A stretch of 64,000 bases of DNA from Pseudomonas putida (GTDB lineage: Bacteria; Pseudomonadota; Gammaproteobacteria; Pseudomonadales; Pseudomonadaceae). The position numbers were made by a program, and so were the translations under genes. Position 1 is the first letter of the stretch; each line of letters opens with the position of its first letter. Below are positions 1-8,605 of this stretch, one piece after another. Below the pieces are notes generated by a model. That model did no database searches and was not told the origin of the DNA. It worked only from the letters and a program-made list of their open reading frames with translations. The stretch spans positions 4,081,501 through 4,145,500 of the forward strand of contig NZ_CP029693.1 in the NCBI RefSeq assembly GCF_003228315.1, read 5' to 3'.

Positions 1-907
1 CCCGGCGCAGCTCGGTTTCGAGGTCGGCGATGCTGCGGGCGTTACGGTTGATGCGTTCGTTGAAGATGTGAAAGGTGCAGCCCTGGGTGCTCTTGGCCTG
101 CTGCATGGCGATGTGGGCGTGCCACATCAGCGGGTCGGCACCGGCCTGGGCGCGGGCGTGGGCGATACCCAGGCTGGAGCCGATCAACAGGCTTTCGCCA
201 TCGATCCAATAGGGCTCGGCCAGCGCTTCGGTGATGCGTTCGGCCATCCACTCGGCACGTTGGGGCGCGCGGCGAGTGTCGATGAGCAAGGCGAATTCGT
301 CGCTGCCCAGGCGCGCCAGCTGGTCGCCGGCTTCGAGCTGGCTCTTGAGCCGCGCGACCACTTGCAGGATCAGCCGATCACCGGCCTGATGGCCGAGGGC
401 GTCGTTGGCGTAACGGAAGTTGTCGAGATCGAGGTGACCCAGCGCCAGGCCGCGGCCGTCGTTCTCCGCCAGGCGCGCGGTCAGCAAGGTCTGGAAGCCC
501 TGGCGATTGGCGATGCCGGTCAGCGGGTCCTGTTCGGCCAGGCGTTGCAGAGTTGTTTCCAGCACGCCGCGCTCACGCACGTGGCGCAGGCAGCGACGCA
601 ACATGCCAGGGTCGAGATGGTCGCGTACCAGCCAGTCGCTTACACCGTCGGGCGGGGTCAGGGGCTCATGTTCGAGTAGCAGCACCGTGGGCAGACAGCA
701 ACGGCCCGGCGCCGGCTGAAGGGCCGGGATCGTCAACAACACCGCGCTGCGGTTGTCATCGAACAGACTGCTGACCGACTCCCAACTCGGCGCGCTGATG
801 AGCACGGCCGAGCTCCCCATCGGAGCCAGACACTCGCGCAACAACGCTGCCCACGCTGGCTCTTCGGCCAATAGCAGCAAACGCAAGGGTTCGACAGGCG
901 TAGACAA
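1..907 (-). CDS. REC-like/GGDEF signalling protein (3' end cut by window edge)
   Basis: Cyclic-di-GMP type signalling protein. About 302 codons are visible and the C-terminus lies beyond base 1. The first ~120 residues look like a degenerate receiver domain (PLRLLLLAEEPAWAALLREC...). A GGDEF domain follows, with the diguanylate-cyclase opening QDPLTGIANRQGF and the signature RLGSDEFALL. GSDEF in place of GGDEF may still be active or may be an allosteric GTP site. The start is a TTG at 907 with a GGGAG ribosome site just upstream; no in-frame ATG fits. It is divergent from rep, as is PAO1 PA5295 (ProE), an EAL-containing phosphodiesterase, so a downstream EAL domain is likely but unseen. Family call is firm; enzymatic direction is not. 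Confidence 0.8.
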   Translation of the reverse strand, partial: MSTPVEPLRLLLLAEEPAWAALLRECLAPMGSSAVLISAPSWESVSSLFDDNRSAVLLTIPALQPAPGRCCLPTVLLLEHEPLTPPDGVSDWLVRDHLDPGMLRRCLRHVRERGVLETTLQRLAEQDPLTGIANRQGFQTLLTARLAENDGRGLALGHLDLDNFRYANDALGHQAGDRLILQVVARLKSQLEAGDQLARLGSDEFALLIDTRRAPQRAEWMAERITEALAEPYWIDGESLLIGSSLGIAHARAQAGADPLMWHAHIAMQQAKSTQGCTFHIFNERINRNARSIADLETELRR

Positions 908-1172
908 GCTAGCTCCCTAGACTCTGCAAAGATGTAGGCGACAGGCATTATGCCGATCTGATAGGCAATGACCAAATGACATCACTTATCAAACGAGGCC
1001 TTTGTATCCGAAATTACGAACATTAGCCGTGAATTCCTTGCGCATCCTGCGTGAAAGTATCAAAACCGGCAATTAGAGATCGCGTTGTGCGTCACAAGTC
1101 GGAGAGAGCAGCACAATTCTCTGAGCCTGTTAAAATGCCGGCCCATTTCGTGACCGACTCCTGAATTTACCT

Positions 1173-3182
1173 ATGTCCCGACTCAATCCCCGGCAGCAAG
1201 AGGCCGTGAACTACGTCGGCGGCCCTCTTTTGGTGCTCGCCGGTGCAGGCTCCGGCAAGACCAGCGTGATCACCCGCAAGATTGCCCACCTGATCCAGAA
1301 CTGCGGCATCCGCGCCCAGTACATCGTCGCCATGACCTTCACCAACAAGGCCGCGCGCGAGATGAAGGAACGGGTCGGGACCCTGCTGCGCGCCGGCGAG
1401 GGCCGTGGCCTGACGGTCAGCACCTTCCACAATCTGGGCCTGAACATCATCCGCAAGGAACACGTGCGTCTGGGCTACAAGCCGGGCTTCTCGATCTTCG
1501 ACGAGACCGACGTCAAGGCCCTGATGACCGACATCATGCAGAAGGAATACTCGGGCGACGACGGCGTCGACGAGATCAAGAACATGATCGGCGCCTGGAA
1601 GAACGACCTGATCCTGCCCGCCCAGGCCCTGGAAAACGCGCGCAACCCCAAGGAGCAGACCGCCGCCATTGTCTACACCCACTATCAGCGCACGCTCAAG
1701 GCGTTCAACGCGGTGGACTTCGACGACCTGATCCTGCTGCCGGTGAAGCTGTTCGAGGAACACGCCGACATTCTGGAAAAGTGGCAGAACAAGGTGCGCT
1801 ACCTGCTGGTGGACGAATACCAGGACACCAACGCCAGCCAGTACCTGCTGGTGAAAATGCTCATCGGCACGCGCAACCAGTTCACGGTGGTGGGCGACGA
1901 CGACCAGTCGATCTACGCCTGGCGCGGCGCGCGTCCGGAAAACCTGATGCTGCTCAAGGAAGACTACCCGTCCTTGAAAGTGGTGATGCTGGAGCAGAAC
2001 TACCGCTCCACCAGCCGCATCCTGCGCTGCGCCAACGTCCTGATCTCGAACAACCCCCACGAATTCGAAAAGCAGCTGTGGAGTGAAATGGGCCACGGCG
2101 ACGAGATCCGCGTGATTCGCTGCCGCAACGAAGACGCCGAAGCCGAGCGCGTGGCCATGGAAATCCTCAGCCTGCACCTGCGCACAGACCGCCCTTACAG
2201 CGATTTCGCGATCCTTTATCGCGGTAACTATCAGGCCAAGCTGATCGAGCTGAAGTTGCAGCACCACCAGGTACCGTATCGCCTGTCCGGCGGCAACAGC
2301 TTCTTCGGACGCCAGGAAGTGAAGGACCTGATGGCTTACTTCCGCCTGATCGTGAACCCGGACGATGACAATGCCTTTCTGCGGGTAATCAACGTGCCGC
2401 GCCGGGAAATCGGCTCGACCACCCTGGAAAAGCTGGGTAACTACGCCACCGAACGCAAAATCTCGATGTACGCCGCCACCGACGAAATCGGTCTGGGCGA
2501 GCATCTGGACAGCCGCTTCACCGATCGCCTGTCGCGCTTCAAGCGCTTCATGGACAAGGTCCGCGAGCAGTGCGCCGGCGAAGACCCGATCTCCGCCCTG
2601 CGCAGCATGGTCATGGACATCGACTACGAGAACTGGCTGCGCACCAACAGCTCCAGCGACAAGGCCGCGGACTACCGGATGAGCAACGTCTGGTTCCTGA
2701 TCGAAGCCCTGAAAAACACCCTGGAAAAAGACGAAGACGGCGAAATGACCGTCGAAGACGCCATTGGCAAGCTCGTTTTGCGCGACATGCTGGAACGCCA
2801 GCAGGAAGAGGAAGACGGTGCCGAAGGCGTGCAGATGATGACCTTGCATGCGTCCAAGGGCCTGGAATTCCCCTACGTGTTCATCATGGGCATGGAAGAG
2901 GAAATCCTCCCGCACCGCTCCAGCATCGAAGCCGACACCATCGAAGAAGAGCGTCGCCTGGCCTACGTGGGCATTACCCGCGCGCGCCAGACCCTGGCGT
3001 TCACCTTCGCCGCCAAGCGCAAGCAGTACGGCGAGATCATCGACTGCGCACCGAGCCGCTTCCTCGATGAACTTCCACCGGACGATCTGGCTTGGGAAGG
3101 CAACGACGACACTCCGACCGAAGTCAAAGCCGTTCGCGGCAATAACGCATTGGCAGATATACGCGCGATGTTAAAGCGCTAG
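1173..3182 (+). CDS. rep: ATP-dependent DNA helicase Rep
   Basis: Superfamily 1A 3'-5' helicase that helps replication forks past protein blocks and restarts stalled forks. It has 669 residues, the usual Rep length. Visible motifs in order are the Q motif LNPRQQEAV at the N-terminus, Walker A AGAGSGKT at 23-30, motif II LLVDEYQDTN near 214, motif III GDDDQSIYAWRGA near 240, LEQNYRST, motif V MMTLHASKGLEFPYVF and motif VI RRLAYVGITRAR. UvrD is a close relative, but the length and the LNPRQQEAVN opening favour Rep. It is divergent from the GGDEF gene and followed after 57 bases by xpt, the same order as in P. aeruginosa apart from a missing poxB. Confidence 0.96.
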   Translation: MSRLNPRQQEAVNYVGGPLLVLAGAGSGKTSVITRKIAHLIQNCGIRAQYIVAMTFTNKAAREMKERVGTLLRAGEGRGLTVSTFHNLGLNIIRKEHVRLGYKPGFSIFDETDVKALMTDIMQKEYSGDDGVDEIKNMIGAWKNDLILPAQALENARNPKEQTAAIVYTHYQRTLKAFNAVDFDDLILLPVKLFEEHADILEKWQNKVRYLLVDEYQDTNASQYLLVKMLIGTRNQFTVVGDDDQSIYAWRGARPENLMLLKEDYPSLKVVMLEQNYRSTSRILRCANVLISNNPHEFEKQLWSEMGHGDEIRVIRCRNEDAEAERVAMEILSLHLRTDRPYSDFAILYRGNYQAKLIELKLQHHQVPYRLSGGNSFFGRQEVKDLMAYFRLIVNPDDDNAFLRVINVPRREIGSTTLEKLGNYATERKISMYAATDEIGLGEHLDSRFTDRLSRFKRFMDKVREQCAGEDPISALRSMVMDIDYENWLRTNSSSDKAADYRMSNVWFLIEALKNTLEKDEDGEMTVEDAIGKLVLRDMLERQQEEEDGAEGVQMMTLHASKGLEFPYVFIMGMEEEILPHRSSIEADTIEEERRLAYVGITRARQTLAFTFAAKRKQYGEIIDCAPSRFLDELPPDDLAWEGNDDTPTEVKAVRGNNALADIRAMLKR

Positions 3183-3239
3183 AATTGACCACTTTTACAT
3201 AGACCTTCGGCGCCACAAGCGCCATTAGAGGACAGCTTC

Positions 3240-3812
3240 ATGGAAGCCCTGCACAAGAAAATCCGCGAAGAAGGCATCGTGCTTTCCGACCAGGTCCTGA
3301 AAGTCGACGCCTTTCTGAACCATCAGATCGACCCGGCCCTGATGAAGCAGATCGGTGACGAATTCGCCGCGCTGTTCAAGGATTCGGGCATCACCAAGAT
3401 CGTCACCATCGAAGCCTCGGGCATCGCGCCGGCGATCATGACCGGCCTGAACCTCGGCGTACCGGTGATTTTCGCCCGCAAGCACCAGTCCCTGACCCTG
3501 ACCGAAAACCTGCTGTCGGCGACCGTGTACTCGTTCACCAAGCAGACCGAAAGCACCGTGGCGATCTCCCCACGCCACCTGACCAGCAGCGACCGCGTGC
3601 TGATCATCGACGACTTCCTGGCCAACGGTAAGGCGTCCCAGGCGCTGATCTCGATCATCAAGCAGGCCGGCGCCACCGTGGCGGGCCTGGGCATCGTGAT
3701 CGAGAAGTCGTTCCAGGGCGGCCGTGCAGAGCTGGATTCGCAGGGTTACCGCGTTGAGTCGCTGGCGCGCGTGAAGTCGCTGGCCGGTGGTGTTGTGACC
3801 TTCATCGAGTAA
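3240..3812 (+). CDS. xpt: Xanthine phosphoribosyltransferase
   Basis: Cytoplasmic purine-salvage enzyme that joins xanthine to PRPP to make XMP. It has 190 residues, typical of the Xpt family. The PRPP-binding loop is VLIIDDFLANGKAS at about 120-133, and the protein begins MEALHKKIREEGIVLSDQVLKVDAFLNHQID as Xpt proteins do. A GAGGACAG ribosome site precedes the ATG. It lies 57 bases after rep in the same direction. No purine riboswitch is evident in the short gap, unlike the Bacillus xpt leader. Confidence 0.95.
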   Translation: MEALHKKIREEGIVLSDQVLKVDAFLNHQIDPALMKQIGDEFAALFKDSGITKIVTIEASGIAPAIMTGLNLGVPVIFARKHQSLTLTENLLSATVYSFTKQTESTVAISPRHLTSSDRVLIIDDFLANGKASQALISIIKQAGATVAGLGIVIEKSFQGGRAELDSQGYRVESLARVKSLAGGVVTFIE

Positions 3813-3830
3813 CGCCATACCGCAACTCCA

Positions 3831-3922
3831 CTGTAGGAGCGAGCCTGCTCGCGATTGCGGTGTACCAGTCGACATCTTCTTTGACTGATACACCGCAATC
3901 GCGAGCAGGCTCGCTCCTACAG
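3831..3922. repeat. REPIN, class GCGAGCaggCTCGC
   Basis: Two inverted REP units form arms of 40 bases with only one mismatch (C/T), separated by 12 bases. The symmetry covers the usual REP core and also the flanking GATTGCGGTGTA segment, so this copy can fold into one very long hairpin. It sits between the convergent ends of xpt and the acetyl-CoA hydrolase gene and may act as a two-way transcription barrier. Confidence 0.9.
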
Positions 3923-3940
3923 TTGTTTTTGGGTTGCCCG

Positions 3941-5863
3941 TTATTGCGCGGTGGCCTTCAGGCCAGTGAGCAACAACCGCTGAAACAGCTCTTCTTTCAG
4001 GCCTTCCGGATCAGTCAGCTGCATCCGCTCCAGATGCTCGGGAAACGCCTCCGCCTGCGGCGCATCCAGCGCAGCCTTGCCCAACTCCACTATCTCGCTC
4101 AGCTTGAACTTGCTCTTCAACCAGTTCAGCGCCCGCAACAGATCCCGCTCCACCTCCGTGAAATCACACCCCAACGGATACTCCGGAAACAGGTGCCCAT
4201 GTCGCGCTTGAATCCCCTGCAAACGCTGCGGGTGGTTGTCGGTGAAACGCGGATCGAGACGGAAATCCTTCGGTAGCTTGCCAACCTTCTGCGCCTGTTC
4301 GATCAGCCCGGATTGAAAACGTGAGTCCGTGATGTTCAGCAGCGCTTCGATCACCGCCGCATCGGTCTTGCCGCGCAAATCGGCGATGCCGTATTCGGTG
4401 ACGACGATGTCCCGCAGGTGCCGCGGGATCGTGCAGTGGCCGTATTCCCAGACGATGTTGGAGCTGACCTCGCCACCCGACTCGCGCCAACTGCGCAGCA
4501 GCAACACCGAGCGCGCCCCTTCCAGAGCGTGGCCCTGCGCCACGAAATTGTATTGCCCACCGACGCCGCTGAGCACACGCCCGTCTTCAAGCTGATCCGC
4601 CACGCCGGCGCCGAGCAGGGTCACGGTGAACGCGGTGTTGATGAACCGCGCATCCAGGCGCTGCAGGCGCTTGAGTTCTTCCTGGCCGAAGAGTTCGTTG
4701 ATGTAGCTGATGCGGGTCATGTTGAATTCGCGCCGCTTGCTGTGTGGCAAGTCGCGCAAGCGTTCGTAGAAACTGCGCGGCCCGAGGAAGAAACCGCCGT
4801 GCACCGAGATGCCATCGGCCTGCGCCGTTTCATCCAGGGTGCCGGCGTTCGCCTGTTGTTGCGTCGGCACATCCGGGTAGACCTTGCGTCGCACAATGCC
4901 GGCATCGGCCAACACCAGCAGGCCGTTGACGAACATCTCGCTACAGCCGTACAGGCCCCGGGCGAAGGGTTCGAGGCCGCCTTCGCGTTCGATCAATTGC
5001 ACCCATGGGCTCAGGTTTACCTCCGCCAACAGCGACTTGTAGCGGTCGCTATCGGCCTGACGGGCAAGCAACGCCGCCGTCAGCGCATCGCCCATGGAGC
5101 CGATACCGATCTGCAGGGTGCCGCCATCGCGTACCAGGGTGCTGGCGTGCAAACCGATGAAATGGTCCTGGAAACCCACCGGCATGTTCGGCGTGGAAAA
5201 CAGCGTGGTGCTGTCCTTCTCGTCGACCAGCAGGTCTAAGGTATCGATGCCCACCTCGGCATCGCCGGGCATGTAGGGCAAGTCGTTGTGCACCTGCCCG
5301 ACCATGAGGATCGTCTCCCCGACAGCCCGGCGTTTGGCGATCATCGGCAGCAGGTCGAGAGTGATATCCGGGTTGCAGCTCAGGCTCAGGCGATCGGGGT
5401 GATCGGTATGGCTGGCGACCAATTGCGCCACCAGATTCAACCCGGCGGCGTTGATGTCCCGCGCGGCGTGGCTGTAGTTGCTGCTGACGTAGTCCTGCTG
5501 AGCCGGGGCACTGTTGAGCAGGCTGCCGGGCTGCATGAAAAACTGCTGGATACGAATGTTGCCCGGCAACTGGTCGCGGTGCAGGTCGGCGAGGTAATCC
5601 AGCTCCGGGTAATCACCGAAGATCCGCTCGAGGAAAGGTTCAAGAAAGCGCTTCTGCAAGCCGTCGCCCAAGGCCGGGCGCCCCAGGGACAGCGCGGTAT
5701 AGATCGTCAGTTGCCGCTGTGGCAGCTGCGCGATGCGCCGATACAGCGCATTCACGAAAGGGTTGGGTTTGCCCAGGCCCAGGGGCAGGCCCATGTGGAT
5801 ATGCGCCGGCAACCGCGCCAGCACCTCGTCGACCGCTTGCTCGATAGAACACAGCTGCACCAT
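3941..5863 (-). CDS. Acetyl-CoA hydrolase/transferase family protein
   Basis: Class I CoA-transferase/acyl-CoA hydrolase superfamily. The family signature VVTEYGIADLRGK, whose Glu is the expected catalytic residue, is near residue 489. The fold shows two similar halves (GLPLGLGKPNPFVNAL early; GTLQIGIGSMGDAL in the middle). At 640 residues it is ~130 longer than the roughly 500-residue PA5445/Cat1 type and carries extra sequence at the C-terminus (DFTEVERDLLRALNWLKSKFKL...). It probably moves CoA between acetate or other short acids, or hydrolyses acyl-CoA; substrate is unknown. Start ATG follows a GGGAGG site. It is monocistronic, with REPINs on both sides. Confidence 0.82.
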   Translation of the reverse strand: MVQLCSIEQAVDEVLARLPAHIHMGLPLGLGKPNPFVNALYRRIAQLPQRQLTIYTALSLGRPALGDGLQKRFLEPFLERIFGDYPELDYLADLHRDQLPGNIRIQQFFMQPGSLLNSAPAQQDYVSSNYSHAARDINAAGLNLVAQLVASHTDHPDRLSLSCNPDITLDLLPMIAKRRAVGETILMVGQVHNDLPYMPGDAEVGIDTLDLLVDEKDSTTLFSTPNMPVGFQDHFIGLHASTLVRDGGTLQIGIGSMGDALTAALLARQADSDRYKSLLAEVNLSPWVQLIEREGGLEPFARGLYGCSEMFVNGLLVLADAGIVRRKVYPDVPTQQQANAGTLDETAQADGISVHGGFFLGPRSFYERLRDLPHSKRREFNMTRISYINELFGQEELKRLQRLDARFINTAFTVTLLGAGVADQLEDGRVLSGVGGQYNFVAQGHALEGARSVLLLRSWRESGGEVSSNIVWEYGHCTIPRHLRDIVVTEYGIADLRGKTDAAVIEALLNITDSRFQSGLIEQAQKVGKLPKDFRLDPRFTDNHPQRLQGIQARHGHLFPEYPLGCDFTEVERDLLRALNWLKSKFKLSEIVELGKAALDAPQAEAFPEHLERMQLTDPEGLKEELFQRLLLTGLKATAQ

Positions 5864-5962
5864 CCGAACCTCCCTTACATTCCATGATCTGGGGTTGGAC
5901 CGAGCTTGCCGGGTCTTTGCTGCAATGAACAGCCTGTTGAAACCAATCGACCACCCCGGCGC

Positions 5963-6066
5963 CCTGTAGGAGCGAGCCTGCTCGCGATGAACGACCAGGC
6001 ACCGCGGGTGATCAGATAGCCCGCGTCATCGTTGACGACCATCGCGAGCAGGCTCGCTCCTATAGG
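5963..6066. repeat. REPIN, class GCGAGCaggCTCGC
   Basis: Inverted REP pair between the acetyl-CoA hydrolase promoter side and the cycB terminator. Arms run from CCCTGTAGGAGCGAGCC to the mirrored GGCTCGCTCCTATAGGG. The inner segment 6025-6062 is identical over 38 bases to 50606-50643 in another REPIN of this window. Confidence 0.88.
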
Positions 6067-6084
6067 GGAAAAACGACAGGCACA

Positions 6085-6110
6085 AAAAAGCCGCTCGAAA
6101 GCGGCTTTTT
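6085..6110 (-). terminator. Rho-independent terminator of cycB
   Basis: AAAAAGCCGC, loop TCGAAA, GCGGCTTTTT: a perfect 10-base stem lying 16 bases past the cycB stop. The A/T flanks give a U-tract in both directions. Confidence 0.88.
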
Positions 6111-6125
6111 GGCAGAAGGGTCGGC

Positions 6126-6551
6126 TTACTTCAGGCCGGACATCTTCTGGATAGCGCCTTTGAGCTCGGCATCGGAGCAGTCGGCGCAGGTGCCTTTAGG
6201 CGGCATCGAATTGATACCGGTAATGGCCTTGGCCAGGATGCCGTCGAGGCCGCCCTGGTGATCGGCACGTTCTTTCCAGGCCGCGGCATCACCGATTTTC
6301 GGTGCACCCAGCAGGCCGGAACCGTGGCAAGCGTTGCAGTGCTTGGCAATCACTTCATCCGGGGTTTTCGCAGCACCGCCACTGGCGGCTGCCGCCACTT
6401 CCATCCCCTTGCATTCCTTGCCCTGTACACAAACCTGGCCGACTGGCTCGAGGCGCTTGGCAATGTCGTCATTCGTCGCAGCTTGAGCGCTGACAGCCCA
6501 GAGGGCCAATACGGTTGCTGGTGCGGCCAGCATTTTCATAATTAGGTTCAC
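6126..6551 (-). CDS. cycB: Cytochrome c5-type monohaem c cytochrome
   Basis: Periplasmic electron carrier. Residues 1-25 form a Sec signal ending AVSAQAA. The haem site is CNACH at 72-76 (in AKHCNACHGSG). The probable axial Met is M116 in INSMPPKG, and C122 and C125 (TCADC) match the extra disulfide of the c5 family. Length is 141 residues. The preferred start is GTG at 6551 with GAGGGTG eight bases upstream; an ATG at 6539 is the alternative. PAO1 has cycB (PA5300) in the same place beside the PauR-type regulator. The redox partner cannot be read from sequence. Confidence 0.9.
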   Translation of the reverse strand: MNLIMKMLAAPATVLALWAVSAQAATNDDIAKRLEPVGQVCVQGKECKGMEVAAAASGGAAKTPDEVIAKHCNACHGSGLLGAPKIGDAAAWKERADHQGGLDGILAKAITGINSMPPKGTCADCSDAELKGAIQKMSGLK

Positions 6552-6720
6552 GCGTTCACCCTCAATGGTGGCTAGTCACGCCTGCGGCCACGGTTCGCAG
6601 GCGGGCGCAAGTATAGCGGTTAGCCCGCGACACTGAAACAACCCCAAAATCAAAGGGGTCTTGTTGCGCAACGGTAAAACGGCTCGGGGCCTCGGCCATG
6701 CTGGCAGGGCGCCTCTTTTC

Positions 6721-7269
6721 TTAAAAATTCGCGGGTGTAGCTGCGCTGATTAGTCGCGCCGGCGCATCGAACGGATTACGGAAACGATGCGGCTTGGTAC
6801 TTTCAAAGTAGTAGCTATCGCCGGCTTCGAGCACAAAAGTTTCAAGCCCGACCACCAACTCAAGCCGACCCTCCACCAGAATGCCGGTCTCTTCGCCTTC
6901 GTGGGTCAGCATCTCGTCACCGGTGTCGGCGCCTGGCGGGTAGATTTCATTGAGGAATGCGATGGCCCGGCTCGGGTGCGCCCGGCCGACCAGTTTCATG
7001 GTCACGGCACCATCGGAAATGTCGATCAGCTCGTTGGCCTTGTAGACGATCTGGGTCGGCTTTTCCTGGAGGATCTCTTCGGAAAAGAACTCGACCATGG
7101 ACATGGGGATCCCGCCCAACACTTTGCGCAGCGAACTGATCGAGGGGCTGACGCTGTTCTTTTCGATCATCGAAATGGTGCTGTTGGTCACGCCCGCGCG
7201 TTTGGCGAGTTCACGCTGGGAAAGCCCTTTGAGCTTTCGGATCGATTGCAGTCGTTCACCGACGTCCAA
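6721..7269 (-). CDS. pauR: XRE-family regulator with cupin domain, PauR/PuuR-like
   Basis: DNA-binding regulator of 182 residues. A helix-turn-helix of the XRE type covers about 5-60 (RLQSIRKLKGLSQRELAKRAGVTNSTISMIE), and a cupin ligand domain covers about 105-180 (LTHEGEETGILVEGRLELVV...AGDSYYFEST). This architecture is that of PuuR and of P. aeruginosa PauR (PA5301), the repressor of gamma-glutamyl-polyamine catabolism genes relieved by polyamines. The PauB-like (11196) and PauC-like (17414) genes in this window support that role. The assignment to PauR rests on domain order and neighbourhood; PuuR-like paralogues with other ligands exist in Pseudomonas. Confidence 0.8.
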   Translation of the reverse strand: MDVGERLQSIRKLKGLSQRELAKRAGVTNSTISMIEKNSVSPSISSLRKVLGGIPMSMVEFFSEEILQEKPTQIVYKANELIDISDGAVTMKLVGRAHPSRAIAFLNEIYPPGADTGDEMLTHEGEETGILVEGRLELVVGLETFVLEAGDSYYFESTKPHRFRNPFDAPARLISAATPANF

Positions 7270-7397
7270 AGCTTGCGCCTCCAGGAATCAGGGTTGTTGA
7301 AATATTGATCGTTATCATGGCGACAGCGTTCAGTATTTACAACACCTCGACCTGAATCCTGTTCAGTCAGGCGACTTCCGGCTTGCACCCGCCGGTG

Positions 7398-8471
7398 TCA
7401 GTCCCCGGAATAGAGCATTGGCACGCGGCGCAAGTTGCAGAAGATCTGATAAGGAATCGTGCCGGCCGCGATGGCCACGTCGCTGGCGAGAATGTTTTTG
7501 CCCCACAACTCGACGGTCGAACCCAGGCCGGCCTGTGGAATGTCGGTCAGGTCGACGCAGAGCATGTCCATCGACACCCGGCCAATCAACTGGCTGCGCT
7601 GCCCAGCCACCAGCACAGGCGTACCGGTTGGTGCCAGGCGAGGATAGCCATCGGCGTAACCCATGGCCACCACACCGACGCGCATCGGTTTTGGCGTGAT
7701 GAAGCGAGCGCCGTAACCAATCGGCTCGCCGGCCGGCAGTTCACGCACGCTGATCACTTTCGATTCGAGGGTCATCACCGGCTGCAGGCGCGCAGCCACG
7801 GCGTTGGCTTCTTCGAACGGGGTGGCGCCGTAGAGCATGATGCCCGGGCGTACCCAGTCGCTTGGAACCTGCGGCCAACCCAGCACTGCCGGCGAGTTGC
7901 GCAGGCTGACTTCGGCCGACAGCCCCTGACGTGCCACTTCAAACACTGCGACCTGCTCGGAGCTGGCCTGACAGTTCAGTTCATCGGCACGGGCGAAGTG
8001 GCTCATCAGCACGATCTTCGCCACCTTGCCGCTTGCCAGCAGACGCTGATAAGCGGCCTGGTAATCCTTCGGATGCAAGCCCACCCGATGCATGCCCGAA
8101 TCGAGCTTGAGCCAGACCACGATCGGTTTGCTCAATGCTGCCTTCTCAATGGCTTCGAGCTGCCACAGCGAATGCACCACGCACCAGAAATCATGCTCGA
8201 CGATCAGCGACAGCTCGTCGGCTTCAAAGAAGCCTTCCAGCAACAACACCGGAGCACGAATCCCGGCGGCGCGCAGCTCCAGGGCTTCCTCGATACAGGC
8301 CACGGCAAACCCGTCCGCCTCGGCTTCGAGCGCTTGGGCGCAACGCACCGCGCCATGACCATAGGCATCGGCCTTGATCACCGCGAGGGCGCGGGCACCC
8401 GTGACTTCACGGGCGATCTGGTAGTTGTGACGCAGGGCTTGAAGGTCGATCAGGGCACGGGCAGGACGCAT
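7398..8471 (-). CDS. dadX: Catabolic alanine racemase DadX
   Basis: PLP enzyme that interconverts L- and D-alanine so that DadA can oxidise the D form. The PLP lysine is K33 in VIKADAYGHG. The second catalytic base region is EPIGYGARF (Tyr near 253) and the substrate-site motif RPGIMLYGA is present. An open frame continues upstream to 8747, but the family start is MRPARALIDLQALRHNY at 8471, giving 357 residues, exactly the DadX length. It lies 134 bases downstream of dadA on the same strand. The gap holds a strong hairpin that could set relative expression. Confidence 0.95.
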   Translation of the reverse strand: MRPARALIDLQALRHNYQIAREVTGARALAVIKADAYGHGAVRCAQALEAEADGFAVACIEEALELRAAGIRAPVLLLEGFFEADELSLIVEHDFWCVVHSLWQLEAIEKAALSKPIVVWLKLDSGMHRVGLHPKDYQAAYQRLLASGKVAKIVLMSHFARADELNCQASSEQVAVFEVARQGLSAEVSLRNSPAVLGWPQVPSDWVRPGIMLYGATPFEEANAVAARLQPVMTLESKVISVRELPAGEPIGYGARFITPKPMRVGVVAMGYADGYPRLAPTGTPVLVAGQRSQLIGRVSMDMLCVDLTDIPQAGLGSTVELWGKNILASDVAIAAGTIPYQIFCNLRRVPMLYSGD

Positions 8472-8507
8472 GGCGGCAGACTTCTGGTCGGTCGTTGGGA
8501 AGAAAAA

Positions 8508-8547
8508 CCGGCACTGGCTGGCGGCGATGAACCGCCAACAGTGCCGG
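8508..8547 (-). promoter_or_regulatory. Hairpin between dadA and dadX
   Basis: Outer stem CCGGCACT/AGTGCCGG and inner stem TGGCGG/CCGCCA share one axis, making a near-continuous 40-base hairpin 36 bases before the dadX start. There is no U-tract, so it reads as an RNA-stability or processing element, not a terminator. A second perfect stem, AAGCGGTC/GACCGCTT, lies at 8578-8599. Confidence 0.6.
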
Positions 8548-8605
8548 GAGAGGGATCTATCTGACTGGCTTGAAGCAAAGCGGTCACACTCGACCGCTTG
8601 TGCAA

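Noticed and set aside
1167..2915. 582-codon open frame antisense to rep
   Set aside because: Shadow of rep with low-complexity composition rich in Val, His, Gln and Asp; no ribosome site or family likeness.
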